DNA of 64,000 nt from contig NZ_BOSG01000001.1 of assembly GCF_018403225.1 (NCBI RefSeq), positions 2,232,001-2,296,000 on the forward strand, in the 5' to 3' direction. Positions within the stretch are counted from its first letter, which is position 1. The number at the start of each line of letters is the position of its first letter. The notes under the pieces were generated by a model. That model ran no database searches. It was not told the origin of the DNA and saw only the letters and a list, made by a program, of their open reading frames with translations. A program made the position numbers and the translations under genes. Shown here one piece after another: positions 16,024 through 25,956 of the stretch. Source of the stretch: Paenibacillus sp. J23TS9. Its GTDB lineage: Bacteria > Bacillota > Bacilli > Paenibacillales > Paenibacillaceae.

Positions 16024-17576
16024 TACCGGCCACCTCCGTTACCGGTGCTGCTTTGCCGCGTGCCTGTACCCCCAGTGCGGTTAAACTGTTCTCTGCCGCC
16101 CTGCATTTGTCCGCCGCTAAAGCCGCCGAAGCCGCCGAATCCCCCTTGCATCATGGATGAGGAAGATGATTTGTTCGTTGAAGTCGTGGTCATCGTAATG
16201 CTGACTTTATCGCCCTCCGATAGGCCTGACATCACCTCCGTGCTGGCTCCATCATCAAGTCCGGTGGTGATTTCCTTTTGTTCCGTTGTACCGTTATTAT
16301 CAACCATCACGATTTTTCTGCCGCCAAAGGATTTGATCGCCGCGTCCGGTACGCTCAGCACATCCTTCTTGCCATCTGTTATAACCGCAATCGTTGCGCT
16401 GAGTCCTGGAATTAATTTATCCGTATTTTCCTGTCCCGGAGTAATCTCCACTGTCACCGGAAAGGTCACGAGACCACTGCTTTGAATTTCACCAAGCACG
16501 GCTTTGCTGGTCACTTTGCCTTTTAAGGTCACACCCGTAAGTGCGTCAAAGGTGATGTTCGCTTCCTGTCCAACTTTTACGTCCGTAATGTCGGTGTCAT
16601 CAATAGAAGCCGATATTTTATAGCTTCCTTCAGTGGAAAACATGGAAACCGCCGTACTATCCCCTGTCGGATATTCGCCGGCTTTGATGTTCACCGCTGA
16701 AATCATCCCATTATAAGGAGCGAAAATTTTGGCCCCTTCGATATTGGCCTTCGCATCACTCAGAGAAGCCTGTGCTTGCGCGACATTTGCTTTGGCCATC
16801 GCGAGATCACTTTCCTCCGGTCCCTTTTGAAGCTTGCTCAGCTGCTCGACCGCTTGATCGTAAGTCCGTTTAGCGTTATCAACCTTGCTTTGGGCCGCAG
16901 TCACAGAGGATTGCGGAGAATCTTGGCCACTGCTTTGCTGTGACGCTGCCTGTTTATATGCATTTTGTGCATTCTCGAGCGCCACCTGTGCGAATAAAAC
17001 TTGCGATTGATCCGTTCCTTGTTTGACTTCATCGAGCTTCGTTTGAGCATTCACAACTGCTGTTTTGGCCTTGTCTACCTGCTGCTGTACATAAGTGGGA
17101 TTAGCCAGTTTCTTGGCATTAGTCAGATCAGTCTCCGCGCTGCTTAGATCCGCTTTGGCCTTGGACACCTGGTATTTTTGATCGGCAATTGTACTGGAAT
17201 CCGTTCCATCTTCCAAGCTTTTAAGCTTCGCAGCCGCACTGTCATAGTTGGCCTGTGCAGACAAGAGCGCATTTTGAAGTGCCGTTGCATCCATCTCGGC
17301 AAGCAGCTGGCCTTTTTGAACTTTGTCTCCTGCATTCACGTTTACCTTGGTAACTTTGGATTTTCCGCTGAAGGATAAGTTGACGGAATCTGACGCCTCC
17401 ACATTGCCCGAGGAGGTAACCGTTTTCGATAAATTGCCCTTTTTGACTTCGTATGTAATCGTCGCTGTTTCCGTCTTGGGCTTCGCCGAGCTTTTCTGGA
17501 CAAAATAAGTCCCTCCCGCTCCTATCACAACGACGCAGCTGCAGATGATTAATACGTTCTTAGTCACCTTATTCAT
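16023..17576 (-). CDS. HlyD/RND-type periplasmic adaptor (YknX-like)
   Basis: A 517-residue membrane-anchored adaptor. One N-terminal membrane helix (VLIICSCVVVIGAGGTYFV) is followed by the lipoyl-like barrel (about 50-95), a long coiled-coil hairpin with A/K/Q-rich helices (about 105-280), the returning lipoyl half (GMISAVNIKAGEYP) and a beta-barrel region to about 460. It ends in a glycine-, serine- and methionine-rich tail of about 45 residues (GGFGGFGGFSGG), unlike the ordered core. First gene of the export operon. It should link the ABC permease to the cell exterior. Confidence 0.92.
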   Translation of the reverse strand: MNKVTKNVLIICSCVVVIGAGGTYFVQKSSAKPKTETATITYEVKKGNLSKTVTSSGNVEASDSVNLSFSGKSKVTKVNVNAGDKVQKGQLLAEMDATALQNALLSAQANYDSAAAKLKSLEDGTDSSTIADQKYQVSKAKADLSSAETDLTNAKKLANPTYVQQQVDKAKTAVVNAQTKLDEVKQGTDQSQVLFAQVALENAQNAYKQAASQQSSGQDSPQSSVTAAQSKVDNAKRTYDQAVEQLSKLQKGPEESDLAMAKANVAQAQASLSDAKANIEGAKIFAPYNGMISAVNIKAGEYPTGDSTAVSMFSTEGSYKISASIDDTDITDVKVGQEANITFDALTGVTLKGKVTSKAVLGEIQSSGLVTFPVTVEITPGQENTDKLIPGLSATIAVITDGKKDVLSVPDAAIKSFGGRKIVMVDNNGTTEQKEITTGLDDGASTEVMSGLSEGDKVSITMTTTSTNKSSSSSMMQGGFGGFGGFSGGQMQGGREQFNRTGGTGTRQSSTGNGGGR

Positions 17577-17744
17577 TCATCTTCATTCTCCCTTCCCTTG
17601 AATGAGATGATCGTACCATCCTTCATTTAAAACAAGCTGAATAGGTGCTTAATACAGGCTGAAAAGTTCATTAAAGGAAAATTAAATATTTTGGAATGAA
17701 ATGTTAAAAGGCTTTATTCAGTCCTATTTCACAGGCAAAAAAAC

Positions 17745-17788
17745 AAAAAAAGCCGTCTTGGGCATTGCGCCCAAAACAGCTTTTTTGG
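17745..17788 (-). terminator. Terminator of the lipoprotein gene
   Basis: A long imperfect stem with AAAAAAGC at one end and GCTTTTTT at the other, and TTGGGC/GCCCAA near the loop (17758-17773). Read leftward it ends in a T run. It lies between the lipoprotein stop (17821) and the start of the adaptor gene. Confidence 0.75.
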
Positions 17789-17820
17789 CATCAGACTTGA
17801 GTAACCGGAATCATCCCAAA

Positions 17821-18699
17821 TTATTGGTTCTTAATCGTATTCAAGGTAGCGAAAGCCAGAGGTGCGAAACCCTCGGCGGCTTCGCCCTGCGGTATATCCA
17901 CATGGAAAATGTAGCCGTTACCGTCCAGTTCCTTGACGATATATTCATATGTCCCTGTTGTATCCTGCACCATTAAGAACAGTCTTGAACCCTTCATGGT
18001 ACCCACTATGCCGCTTTCTTTCAAACGAGTAACCTTACCATACCTTCTGAGTTCAGCCTTACCCTCCAGCATCAGGTCATCTTGATTAAAATCAGCTGGT
18101 AGCTTCTCAATGCGTACCTTGAAGCGAGGATCTACATTCATATACAACAGATTCTTCTCCTTATCAAACGCGAACTGTTCAAACATATACATTGCATACC
18201 CGTCTCCGCGCACCAACTTAGCATTACGCTGCTCCTTTTCACCTTCAAGCGTGACATCCAGCTTTTTCTCATCGGGAAGCGTTTTATCCCCGCTGCTTTT
18301 ATCATCCGATTTCTTCTCATCATTTTTGGTGATTTCGGTTAAAATGAGCTGCTTCAACGCGGCATCGCCTTCGATGGCTTTTTCTTCATATTTAAATTCG
18401 ACTTGTTGATCGGGTTTGATTTGTTCTATGGCCTGCTTCAACTCTTCGCCAAATTGAAAAGACATCGGCTTACCCTCAACGATAATTTCAACGGTGTGTG
18501 AATCCGCTAATCCCGTGAAGCTGCCTGATTCCACTTTGATGACTGTTTCCTCTTCAGGTTTCACAGGATCTTGACTCACAGACTTATCTTGTTCCGGGGG
18601 ACTGGAGTTCTCTTTTGATTGGCTCTCACATGCTGCCAATGACAAGACTAACAGGACCGTCATCAGAAAAGAGCAGATCTTCACTTTGCTTTTATTCAT
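17821..18699 (-). CDS. Lipoprotein of unknown function
   Basis: A 292-residue exported lipoprotein. A basic start (NKSKVK), a hydrophobic stretch and the lipobox LAAC at about 21-24 give a lipid-anchored cysteine. A P/E/K-rich linker (about 27-52) is followed by a region with EIIVEGKPMSFQFG and a D/K/S-rich low-complexity stretch (about 132-150), then a C-terminal mixed domain. I do not recognise the family. It is transcribed alone. Confidence 0.75.
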   Translation of the reverse strand: MNKSKVKICSFLMTVLLVLSLAACESQSKENSSPPEQDKSVSQDPVKPEEETVIKVESGSFTGLADSHTVEIIVEGKPMSFQFGEELKQAIEQIKPDQQVEFKYEEKAIEGDAALKQLILTEITKNDEKKSDDKSSGDKTLPDEKKLDVTLEGEKEQRNAKLVRGDGYAMYMFEQFAFDKEKNLLYMNVDPRFKVRIEKLPADFNQDDLMLEGKAELRRYGKVTRLKESGIVGTMKGSRLFLMVQDTTGTYEYIVKELDGNGYIFHVDIPQGEAAEGFAPLAFATLNTIKNQ

Positions 18700-18804
18700 T
18701 TTCCAAGATCACCTCCTTCCTTTTTAGACGATGGAGCACCAAAATAGGTTTCAATCCGAAAATGGATAACTTCGTATAACCAGGTAACAACATCATCAAC
18801 GGGA

Positions 18805-18836
18805 AGAGCCCAATCGCCTAGCAGCGAATGGGCTCT
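18805..18836 (-). terminator. Hairpin after the serine hydrolase gene
   Basis: AGAGCCCA (18805-18812) pairs with TGGGCTCT (18829-18836), with a partial inner pairing. The leftward tail is only moderately T-rich, so termination strength is uncertain. Confidence 0.5.
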
Positions 18837-18865
18837 ATTCTGATATTCCTAATCAAAAGATCCGT

Positions 18866-20311
18866 TTACTCTATTGAAGCCCTTCCCAGAATAGGCTTGC
18901 CTTCCGTGGGACCGAAGGACACGTTGATCCCTTGTTGAATCTCTAAGGTATCTTCATCCTGATATCGTGCTTCAAGTGATAAACAGAATGGTGTTTCGAT
19001 TCCCCGAATCGTGAGGAGCAGAACCTCGGTCGTTCTCCAGGTGAAGCTTCCTGCGAAATATCCATCCTGACGGTTGAAAAGCTGCGATTGTCCGATCATC
19101 CAACGATGTCGACCAAGCTTCAGCTCATGTTCGCCATCAAACCCCTGCAACGTCAGGACGGCTGCATCCTCATCGAACTCAATGCTCAGGTTGTCAATTT
19201 TGAGTTCGTTCTCTTCAAGCTTATAAGTTCTTCCGCTGATTTGCGCTTCCCGTAATGAATCCAGTACAACCTGAGGAGGCTCCAAATGAAGCTGCTCCAG
19301 ACGCTCTTTCAGTTCACCTGACCATTCGTCCGCGTCCACCGGTTCTGGGAGAAATGCATCCAATAGATGCTCCCACACAACATTCAAAACGCCTTGGAGA
19401 TCATTGGTTCCTGATGTCATGGCTATCACAGCATCATGTTCCGGCAAGACAATACAGAATTGACCGAAGGCCCCGTCTCCACGGTACACACCATGGCGGC
19501 AGCGCCAGAATTGGTAACCATAACCTTGAGCCCAGTCACTGTCTCCCCCATCACCATTGGAAATCTGCTTGCTTGTGGCTTCATCTATCCACTGCTCTTC
19601 AATGATCCGTTGTCCCTGCCACATTCCCTTTTGCAAATACAATTGTCCGAACTTGGCAATGTCCTCCGTTGTGATGTTCAGGCCGAAGCCTCCTGTATGT
19701 ATGCCGCGCGGACAGGTTTCCCAGGTTGGATGTTGAATGCCAAGCGGCTCAAACAAACGATTATGCAAAAATTGCAATAAATTTTGCCCGGATGCCTTCT
19801 GTAAAATTGCTGATAGCATATAGGTAGCACCCGTATTATAAAGAAAATGAGTTCCGGGTTCATGGTCGACAGGCAAACTCAGAAAAGCCTTGGCCCAGTT
19901 GCCGTCCACTGCCTCATGTAGAGCATCCATCGTATCTCTGTCATGGCCGGTGCCCATCATGAGAAGATGGCGAATTTGCATGGCAGCGAGATGATGAGAC
20001 ACTTCCTCAGGCAGATCTTCCGGGAAGAAAGAAATGACCTGATCATCCAGCGTCAAAATCCCTTCATGCACAGCCATGCCGATCGCCGTCGACGTGAAGC
20101 TCTTGCTGAGCGAGAACAGCATATGGGGAAGCTCAGGAGCGTAGGGACTCCACCAGCCTTCCGCAGCCACATTCCCATGCCGCAGAAACATAAAGCTGTG
20201 CAGTTCAATGTGATGCGCTTTCAAACCATCCAGAAACCCGATAACGTTTTTTGAAGAAATCCCCAATTCTTCAGGGGATTTTCTCGGCAGAGATACATCT
20301 GTATTCTGCAT
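18866..20311 (-). CDS. Serine hydrolase, class C beta-lactamase/penicillin-binding fold
   Basis: A 481-residue protein of the beta-lactamase (AmpC/EstB) superfamily. The nucleophile motif is SLSK within FSLSKSFTSTAIG near residue 69, and LYNTGATYML near 158 stands at the Y-x-N site. The core ends near residue 330, and an additional C-terminal beta-rich domain (about 335-480) follows, as in several Paenibacillus esterase-like members. No signal peptide is visible, so it is likely cytoplasmic; esterase or peptidase activity is more likely than antibiotic hydrolysis. Single gene. Confidence 0.85.
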   Translation of the reverse strand: MQNTDVSLPRKSPEELGISSKNVIGFLDGLKAHHIELHSFMFLRHGNVAAEGWWSPYAPELPHMLFSLSKSFTSTAIGMAVHEGILTLDDQVISFFPEDLPEEVSHHLAAMQIRHLLMMGTGHDRDTMDALHEAVDGNWAKAFLSLPVDHEPGTHFLYNTGATYMLSAILQKASGQNLLQFLHNRLFEPLGIQHPTWETCPRGIHTGGFGLNITTEDIAKFGQLYLQKGMWQGQRIIEEQWIDEATSKQISNGDGGDSDWAQGYGYQFWRCRHGVYRGDGAFGQFCIVLPEHDAVIAMTSGTNDLQGVLNVVWEHLLDAFLPEPVDADEWSGELKERLEQLHLEPPQVVLDSLREAQISGRTYKLEENELKIDNLSIEFDEDAAVLTLQGFDGEHELKLGRHRWMIGQSQLFNRQDGYFAGSFTWRTTEVLLLTIRGIETPFCLSLEARYQDEDTLEIQQGINVSFGPTEGKPILGRASIE

Positions 20312-20466
20312 ACATCCACTCTCCCTTAGTTTTTAAGTGGCTTTACTGAGAAATTAACGGCGTTTCAAATAAAAAAAAAGCGATTAATAATTACCATTAT
20401 ACATAATTTAGGAAGTGTGGATAGGATTTTAGTCAACCTGCTGAAACAAGAATGGAGGCAAAGTGG

Positions 20467-21720
20467 ATGGGAAAAACCCGCATGTACATCTTCTGGCTGT
20501 TGATTGTCGTGTTCATGGTAAGTGGATGCTCCAGCAATTCATCAAACCCAAACCAGAAAACGCTTACATTGTGGTATTGGAATCGCGGACTTGATGACAA
20601 ACTTATTCAGGCCGTGCAAAAACAATTTCCAGATGTACGGATCAATGCCCAAAAAATCGGCGGTGATTTCAAATCCAAGCTCAAGACGACCTTGGCCGCA
20701 GGCAGCAACGGTCCCGATATTGTAGCCTTTAACGACTGGGTTACCGAGCTGTTCCCGAGTGCAGACCGCTTCTATGATCTTTATGAGCTTGGCGCAAAAG
20801 ATATCGAGCCGGATTATCTGGACTGGAAATGGCAGTTCGGTGTAACCCCGGAAGGAAAAATGATCGCTATGCCGATTGATACGGGCCCTACCGCTTTGTT
20901 TTACCGTGAGGATCTGTTCAGCCAGGCCGGACTCCCTACCGATCCCGAAGAAGTCCATAAACAAATGGGCACCTGGGAGGATTATTTCAAGGCCGGTGAA
21001 AAGCTGCAGCAGTCACTTGGAAACAAGGTGAAGCTGACCGATAATATCGGCGGCATCTATACGCAAATCAACGCTCAGTCAGACAAAATTTATTTTGACA
21101 AAAAAGATGATTTCATCGGCGAAAGTTCAGATTCATCCATGAAAAAGGCATGGGATCTAGCGGTGCAGGCTTCACAAATGGGGTTGATCGCTAACGCTAA
21201 CTCATTCACGTCCGAGTGGAATGCAGCGATGAATAACGGAAAAATCGCCTCCTTCGTTGGAGCTGTATGGTGCAAGCAAATCCTGATGGATGCAGCTCCT
21301 GATACAGCCGGCAAATGGCGGGTTGCCAGAGCTCCAGGCGGTGATGGCAATAATGGCGGATCCTTTCTTGCGATTATGAAAACAAGCAAGCATCCCAAGG
21401 AATCTTTCGAAGTCATGAAATGGCTGATGAATCCGGAGAATCAGGTCACAGCCTTTAAAGATATCAACCTCTTCCCGTCGGCTACCCAAGCGCTGGATGC
21501 ACCGGTTATGAAAGAGAAGGAGGACTTTTTCGGCGGTCAAAGCACGGGAGAGATTTTTACCGAATCAGCCCGGAATGTTAAACCAGCGTACTTTGGAAGC
21601 AAATATGCGAATTTGAACGGTATTGTAACTCGCGAGCTGCAATCCGTAGCCCTGGGCAAGGATCCAAACACAGCTTGGGCTGCCGCTCTGAAACGAGTAA
21701 AAAAAGAACTGCTTCGCTAA
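20467..21720 (+). CDS. Sugar ABC transporter substrate-binding lipoprotein
   Basis: About 417 residues, a family 1 extracellular solute-binding protein. The start is ATG 20467 with TGGAGGC 13 bases upstream. A signal (MYIFWLLIVVFMVSGC) ends in a lipobox, so the protein is anchored outside the membrane. LTLWYWNRG at the mature start and GPDIVAFNDW near 82 are typical of oligosaccharide binders. First gene of a binding protein-permease-permease operon; no ATPase is encoded here, so a shared MsmX-type ATPase is probable. Confidence 0.92.
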   Translation: MGKTRMYIFWLLIVVFMVSGCSSNSSNPNQKTLTLWYWNRGLDDKLIQAVQKQFPDVRINAQKIGGDFKSKLKTTLAAGSNGPDIVAFNDWVTELFPSADRFYDLYELGAKDIEPDYLDWKWQFGVTPEGKMIAMPIDTGPTALFYREDLFSQAGLPTDPEEVHKQMGTWEDYFKAGEKLQQSLGNKVKLTDNIGGIYTQINAQSDKIYFDKKDDFIGESSDSSMKKAWDLAVQASQMGLIANANSFTSEWNAAMNNGKIASFVGAVWCKQILMDAAPDTAGKWRVARAPGGDGNNGGSFLAIMKTSKHPKESFEVMKWLMNPENQVTAFKDINLFPSATQALDAPVMKEKEDFFGGQSTGEIFTESARNVKPAYFGSKYANLNGIVTRELQSVALGKDPNTAWAAALKRVKKELLR

Positions 21721-21765
21721 TAAACCCTTATCAGACAATCACACCAACCGGGGAGGTTGAAATGT

Positions 21766-22713
21766 ATGGGAGAACCGCTACGCCAACCACTGGAGCCGCG
21801 CACGCCATATCCTGCCGCTACCAAACGCAAGCTGTCTTCGGAACTATGGAAGCACCGCAAAGAATATTTGGCAATCTCACCATTCTATCTTCTGTTTGCC
21901 GTGTTCGGCCTGTTTCCGATTCTCTTTTCCATGTATCTGTCCTTTCAAAGATGGGATGGAATCGGTGTAATGACCTTCAATGGAGTGAATAACTACCGGT
22001 TTATGCTGACCGATCCGGAGTTTTGGAAGGCCGTGGGCAACACACTGCTCATCTGGATCTATTCCACGATTCCGATGCTCTTCTCGGCACTTGTTGTAGC
22101 TTTTCTGCTCAATGCTTCCTTCGTGAAATTCCGTACCTTTTTCCGGATAGGTTATTTTCTGCCGAACGTCACCTCACTTGTCGCCGTATCCATCGTGTTC
22201 AGTACTGTCTTTTCCAATAATTACGGACTTTTGAATTACATCTTCACTTTGTTTGGTCTCGATCCGGTCGAGTGGCTTAATCATACCTGGGGCATCCAGT
22301 TGGCTGTTTCCTTTATGGTGATCTGGCGCTGGGTTGGATATAATGCCGTCATCTATCTTGCAGGTCTGCAGAGCATTCCGACCGTACTGTATGAGGCAGC
22401 TAAAATCGATGGCGCGTCGGGTATTCAGTCATTTTTCCGCATCACGCTTCCCAATCTTCGTCCCATCATACTCTTTACCGTCATTACATCCACCATTGGC
22501 GGCATGCAGATATTCACCGAACCGCAGGTTCTTGTCGGCAACGACGGGGGAGTCAACGGCGGAGGATTAACCATCGTCCTCTATTTGTACCGCGAAGCCT
22601 TCATCAATAACTATTTCGGTTATGGATCGGCTGTCGGCTGGGGGATGTTCGTTCTGATTGCCCTCTTCTCCTTATTCAACTGGAAAATGGTTCAGGGAAA
22701 AGGAACGATGTAA
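21766..22713 (+). CDS. Sugar ABC transporter permease (MalF type)
   Basis: About 315 residues with six membrane segments, beginning with YLAISPFYLLFAVFGLFPILFS. The EAAKIDGASGIQSFFRITLP segment near 210 is the EAA loop that docks the ATPase. The start is ATG 21766, nine bases after GGGAGG at 21751-21756; a second ATG at 21762 is in another frame and dead. It pairs with the next gene to form the translocation pore. Confidence 0.93.
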   Translation: MGEPLRQPLEPRTPYPAATKRKLSSELWKHRKEYLAISPFYLLFAVFGLFPILFSMYLSFQRWDGIGVMTFNGVNNYRFMLTDPEFWKAVGNTLLIWIYSTIPMLFSALVVAFLLNASFVKFRTFFRIGYFLPNVTSLVAVSIVFSTVFSNNYGLLNYIFTLFGLDPVEWLNHTWGIQLAVSFMVIWRWVGYNAVIYLAGLQSIPTVLYEAAKIDGASGIQSFFRITLPNLRPIILFTVITSTIGGMQIFTEPQVLVGNDGGVNGGGLTIVLYLYREAFINNYFGYGSAVGWGMFVLIALFSLFNWKMVQGKGTM

Positions 22714-22741
22714 TGTTCAATACATATCGGGAGGGATTCGT

Positions 22742-23563
22742 ATGGTACGAAGCAAAAACGTTTTACTATACGCGGGACTGATCGCGGGACTCATTGTATC
22801 CATCTTTCCTTTTTATTGGCTTGCCGTCATGGCAACACGCACCACGCCTGAAATTTACAGCTTTCCGCCCAAATTATGGTTTGGGACACATTTGTTCGAT
22901 AATATTTCCCGGGTGTTCGAGAGCATCAACTTTTTCCGGACCCTGTTCAACACGTTGTTTGTTGCTTCTGCAATTACGATTCTGGTATTGTTTTTTGATT
23001 CGCTGGCAGGCTATACTTTCGCCAAATTTACATTCCCCGGCAAAAAGTGGCTTTTCGTTCTTCTTCTGGCTACCATGATGGCACCCGCCCAGCTCTCCCT
23101 GGTTCCTTCTTTTGTCATCATGGCCAAATTCGGATGGGTGGGATCGTTCAAGGCGCTGATTATACCCGGCATGGCAAACGCGTTCGGCATATTTTGGATC
23201 AGGCAGTACGCTGAAGAATCCGTTCCGTCCGAACTGCTTGACGCCGGCAAAATGGACGGCTGTGGATTTTTCCGGTTGTACTGGAACATTTCGCTGCCGA
23301 TCCTGAGACCTGCTTTATCCTTCCTTGGAGCATTTACTTTTATCGGGGCATGGAATGACTATCTGTGGCCGCTGATCATACTCAATGATGAACGGAAATT
23401 CACACTGCAGGTTGCCCTTGCTTCACTGAATGGCATTTATACAACGGATTACGCTCTCGTGATTGCAGGCACGCTGTTGGCCGTTATCCCGCTCATTATA
23501 ATGTTTCTGTTTGTCAGCAAGCAGTTCATTTCAGACATCGCTGCTGGTGCGATCAAAAGCTGA
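22742..23563 (+). CDS. Sugar ABC transporter permease (MalG type)
   Basis: 273 residues with six membrane segments. The EAA-type loop is ELLDAGKMDGCGFFRLYWNI near 165-185, and FIGAWNDYLWPLIIL near 210 is a MalG hallmark. The start is ATG 22742 with GGGAGG at 22729-22734. Last gene of the importer operon, 28 bases after the MalF-type gene. Confidence 0.93.
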   Translation: MVRSKNVLLYAGLIAGLIVSIFPFYWLAVMATRTTPEIYSFPPKLWFGTHLFDNISRVFESINFFRTLFNTLFVASAITILVLFFDSLAGYTFAKFTFPGKKWLFVLLLATMMAPAQLSLVPSFVIMAKFGWVGSFKALIIPGMANAFGIFWIRQYAEESVPSELLDAGKMDGCGFFRLYWNISLPILRPALSFLGAFTFIGAWNDYLWPLIILNDERKFTLQVALASLNGIYTTDYALVIAGTLLAVIPLIIMFLFVSKQFISDIAAGAIKS

Positions 23564-23679
23564 TATGTTGTTCTCGGTAACTCCAAAAGCACCGATTTTC
23601 ATTTCAGGTTATAATTGAATAGAAAATCAGGTTCTATATTCTTCAAGAGATTTCAAAAGAAACCGGAGGACAAATCGCA

Positions 23680-24921
23680 ATGAAAGATTTCAATCACATG
23701 CTAGAAAAATACGCTGAACTGGTTATTAAAGTAGGCGTGAACATTCAGCCGGGGCAGGTACTGCTTGTACAATCGCCACTGGAAACTGCAGATTTCACGC
23801 GCCATGTTGTGTCCAAAGCCTATGAAGCCGGTGCCAAATTCGTACAGGTGGATTGGGATGATGAAAAAATAACGCGAATCCGCTATGAAAAGGCTCCTGA
23901 CGACTCATTTGGATACTATCCAAAATGGCAAGCGGACACCATGGAACAGTTAGCTGAAGGCGGCGGTGCGGTATTACATATCAAAGTGCCGGATCCGGAG
24001 CTATTCCGCGGTATTGATTCTTCAAAAGTATCCACTGCGGTCAAAGCTGCTGCGGTCGCTCGTGAGAAGTATCAAGCTTATGTACGCAGCAATAAAGTGA
24101 CTTGGTCGCTTATCAAAGCCCCAACGAAAGCCTGGGCAGACAAGGTATTTGCTGATCTTCCGGAAGAGCAGCGGGTTCCGGCCATGTGGGAGGCTGTGTT
24201 CCAGATGAACCGGGTAACGGAGGATAATGATCCGGTTGCCGCATGGCAGGACCATATTCAAACACTTAAGCAGAAGCAGGAGTTCATGAACAACAAACGC
24301 TACAAGGCTTTGCACTACCGCGCTCCTGGAACCGATCTGCATGTCGAAATGCCGGAAGGCTATCTATGGCTTGGCGGCGGTGATCATAACGAAGAAGGCA
24401 ACTATTTTGTCGCTAACATGCCAACGGAGGAAATCTACACGATGCCACATCGCAGCGGTGTGAATGGTACCGTTACAAGCACGCTTCCTCTTAATCTGAA
24501 TGGACGGCTGGTGGAAGGTATCAAGCTGACATTCAAGGAAGGTAAAGTCATTGAATATGACGCAGCCTCCGGACGCGAGCATTTGACTTCGCTGCTTGAG
24601 ACGGATGAAGGAGCATCGTATCTCGGTGAAATGGCCCTCGTGCCTTTTGACTCGCCAATTTCCCGAATGAAGCGGGTATTCTTCAATACTGGCATTGACG
24701 AAAATGCTTCCTGTCACTTTGCCCTCGGCAGTTCCTATCCGGTAAACATCGAAGGTGGAACCAAGCTTAGCAAGGCAGACCTGCTGGCACGCGGTGCCAA
24801 CGTCAGCCTGACCCATGTCGACTTCATGGTTGGCTCCCCGGAGCTAGAGATTGACGGTGAACTGCCGGATGGCACCATTGAACCGGTGTTCCGGAATGGG
24901 ATCTGGGCTTCAATGATCTGA
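23680..24921 (+). CDS. M29 family aminopeptidase (AmpS/PepS type)
   Basis: A 413-residue cytoplasmic metalloaminopeptidase, full length for the family. Likely ligands of the double metal centre are visible in PTEEIYTMPH near 248, LGEMALVP near 316, the histidine and tyrosine of CHFALGSSYP near 345-352 and HVD near 378. It removes N-terminal residues from peptides. CCGGAGGACA precedes the ATG. Single gene with a terminator at 24936-24980. Confidence 0.93.
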   Translation: MKDFNHMLEKYAELVIKVGVNIQPGQVLLVQSPLETADFTRHVVSKAYEAGAKFVQVDWDDEKITRIRYEKAPDDSFGYYPKWQADTMEQLAEGGGAVLHIKVPDPELFRGIDSSKVSTAVKAAAVAREKYQAYVRSNKVTWSLIKAPTKAWADKVFADLPEEQRVPAMWEAVFQMNRVTEDNDPVAAWQDHIQTLKQKQEFMNNKRYKALHYRAPGTDLHVEMPEGYLWLGGGDHNEEGNYFVANMPTEEIYTMPHRSGVNGTVTSTLPLNLNGRLVEGIKLTFKEGKVIEYDAASGREHLTSLLETDEGASYLGEMALVPFDSPISRMKRVFFNTGIDENASCHFALGSSYPVNIEGGTKLSKADLLARGANVSLTHVDFMVGSPELEIDGELPDGTIEPVFRNGIWASMI

Positions 24922-24935
24922 TAGACCAGAATAAC

Positions 24936-24980
24936 AAAGGACTGTTCCTACAGCAAATGGCTGTGAGAGCAGTCCTTTTT
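24936..24980 (+). terminator. Terminator of the aminopeptidase gene
   Basis: AAAGGACTG (24936-24944) pairs with CAGTCCTTT (24970-24978), with an inner CAGC/GCTG stem, then a T run. Confidence 0.8.
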
Positions 24981-24996
24981 GTCGCTTGCTTCAAAA

Positions 24997-25764
24997 TTAA
25001 ACCAGCTTTGCTTCATCCAGCTCCAAAATTACCGGACAATGGTCACTGCCCATCGTCTGCGAGTCAATCCGGGCATCGGTTAGTGCAGGCACGAGCCGCT
25101 GCGAAACAAGAAAATAATCGATACGCCATCCGACATTCCGTTCTCTTACCTTCGGCATAAACGACCACCAGCTAAATGCATCATTCCGCTCCGGATAGAA
25201 ATGTCTGAATGAGTCCACAAATCCCGCACCCAGAAGCTCCGTCATTTTACCGCGCTCCTCATGGGTGAAACCGGAGTTACCCACGTTAGACTTCCAATTC
25301 TTCAGGTCAATTTCCTGATGGGCCACGTTCAGATCACCGCAAATAATCACCGGCTTCTTGGCATCCAGCTGCGTGACATAGCTGCGGAAGCGTTCTTCCC
25401 ATTCCATTCTGAGTTCCAGCCGCGACAGATCTCTTCTGGCATTGGGAGTATAGACATTCACCAGATAAAAGTGATCAAATTCCAGTGTGACCAGACGGCC
25501 TTCCGCTTCCTCATTTTCTTCCATTCCATAGTAGACCGATAGAGGCTTCAATCTGGTAAAGACCGCTGTACCGGAATATCCTTTTTTCTGTGCATAGTTC
25601 CAATACTGGGCATATTCCTCGCCATAATCCAGGCAAATTTGCCCATCTTGAAGCTTCGTCTCCTGCACGCAAAATATATCTGCATCCATTTCTTTGAAAT
25701 AATCGTTAAATCCTTTATTTACACAGGCTCTAAGGCCGTTCACATTCCAAGATACCAATTTCAT
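24997..25764 (-). CDS. exoA: Exodeoxyribonuclease III
   Basis: A 255-residue AP endonuclease/3'-5' exonuclease of the ExoIII family. Active-site motifs: SWNVNGLRA at the N-terminus, QETKLQ near 34, VYTPNA near 107, the GDLNVAH motif near 146, WWSFMP near 206 and SDHCPV near 245. It cuts DNA at abasic sites during base excision repair. Length matches Bacillus ExoA. It stands alone and converges with the aminopeptidase gene. Confidence 0.95.
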   Translation of the reverse strand: MKLVSWNVNGLRACVNKGFNDYFKEMDADIFCVQETKLQDGQICLDYGEEYAQYWNYAQKKGYSGTAVFTRLKPLSVYYGMEENEEAEGRLVTLEFDHFYLVNVYTPNARRDLSRLELRMEWEERFRSYVTQLDAKKPVIICGDLNVAHQEIDLKNWKSNVGNSGFTHEERGKMTELLGAGFVDSFRHFYPERNDAFSWWSFMPKVRERNVGWRIDYFLVSQRLVPALTDARIDSQTMGSDHCPVILELDEAKLV

Positions 25765-25956
25765 TGTTCCGATCTCCTTGCTTTTAAGGTTCTATGAATT
25801 TCTTTTCATAGTGTACCATAAAATCCACATCTCAATTAAACGGCCATGATCCGCTGAAAATAGTTGATGCTTTGTCTTTCCTCTGACGCACCATAACATC
25901 CGTTCCTATGGTAAAATAGCAAGGCTGCTGTTTTCATTCATCTTGGAGAGAAGGAT

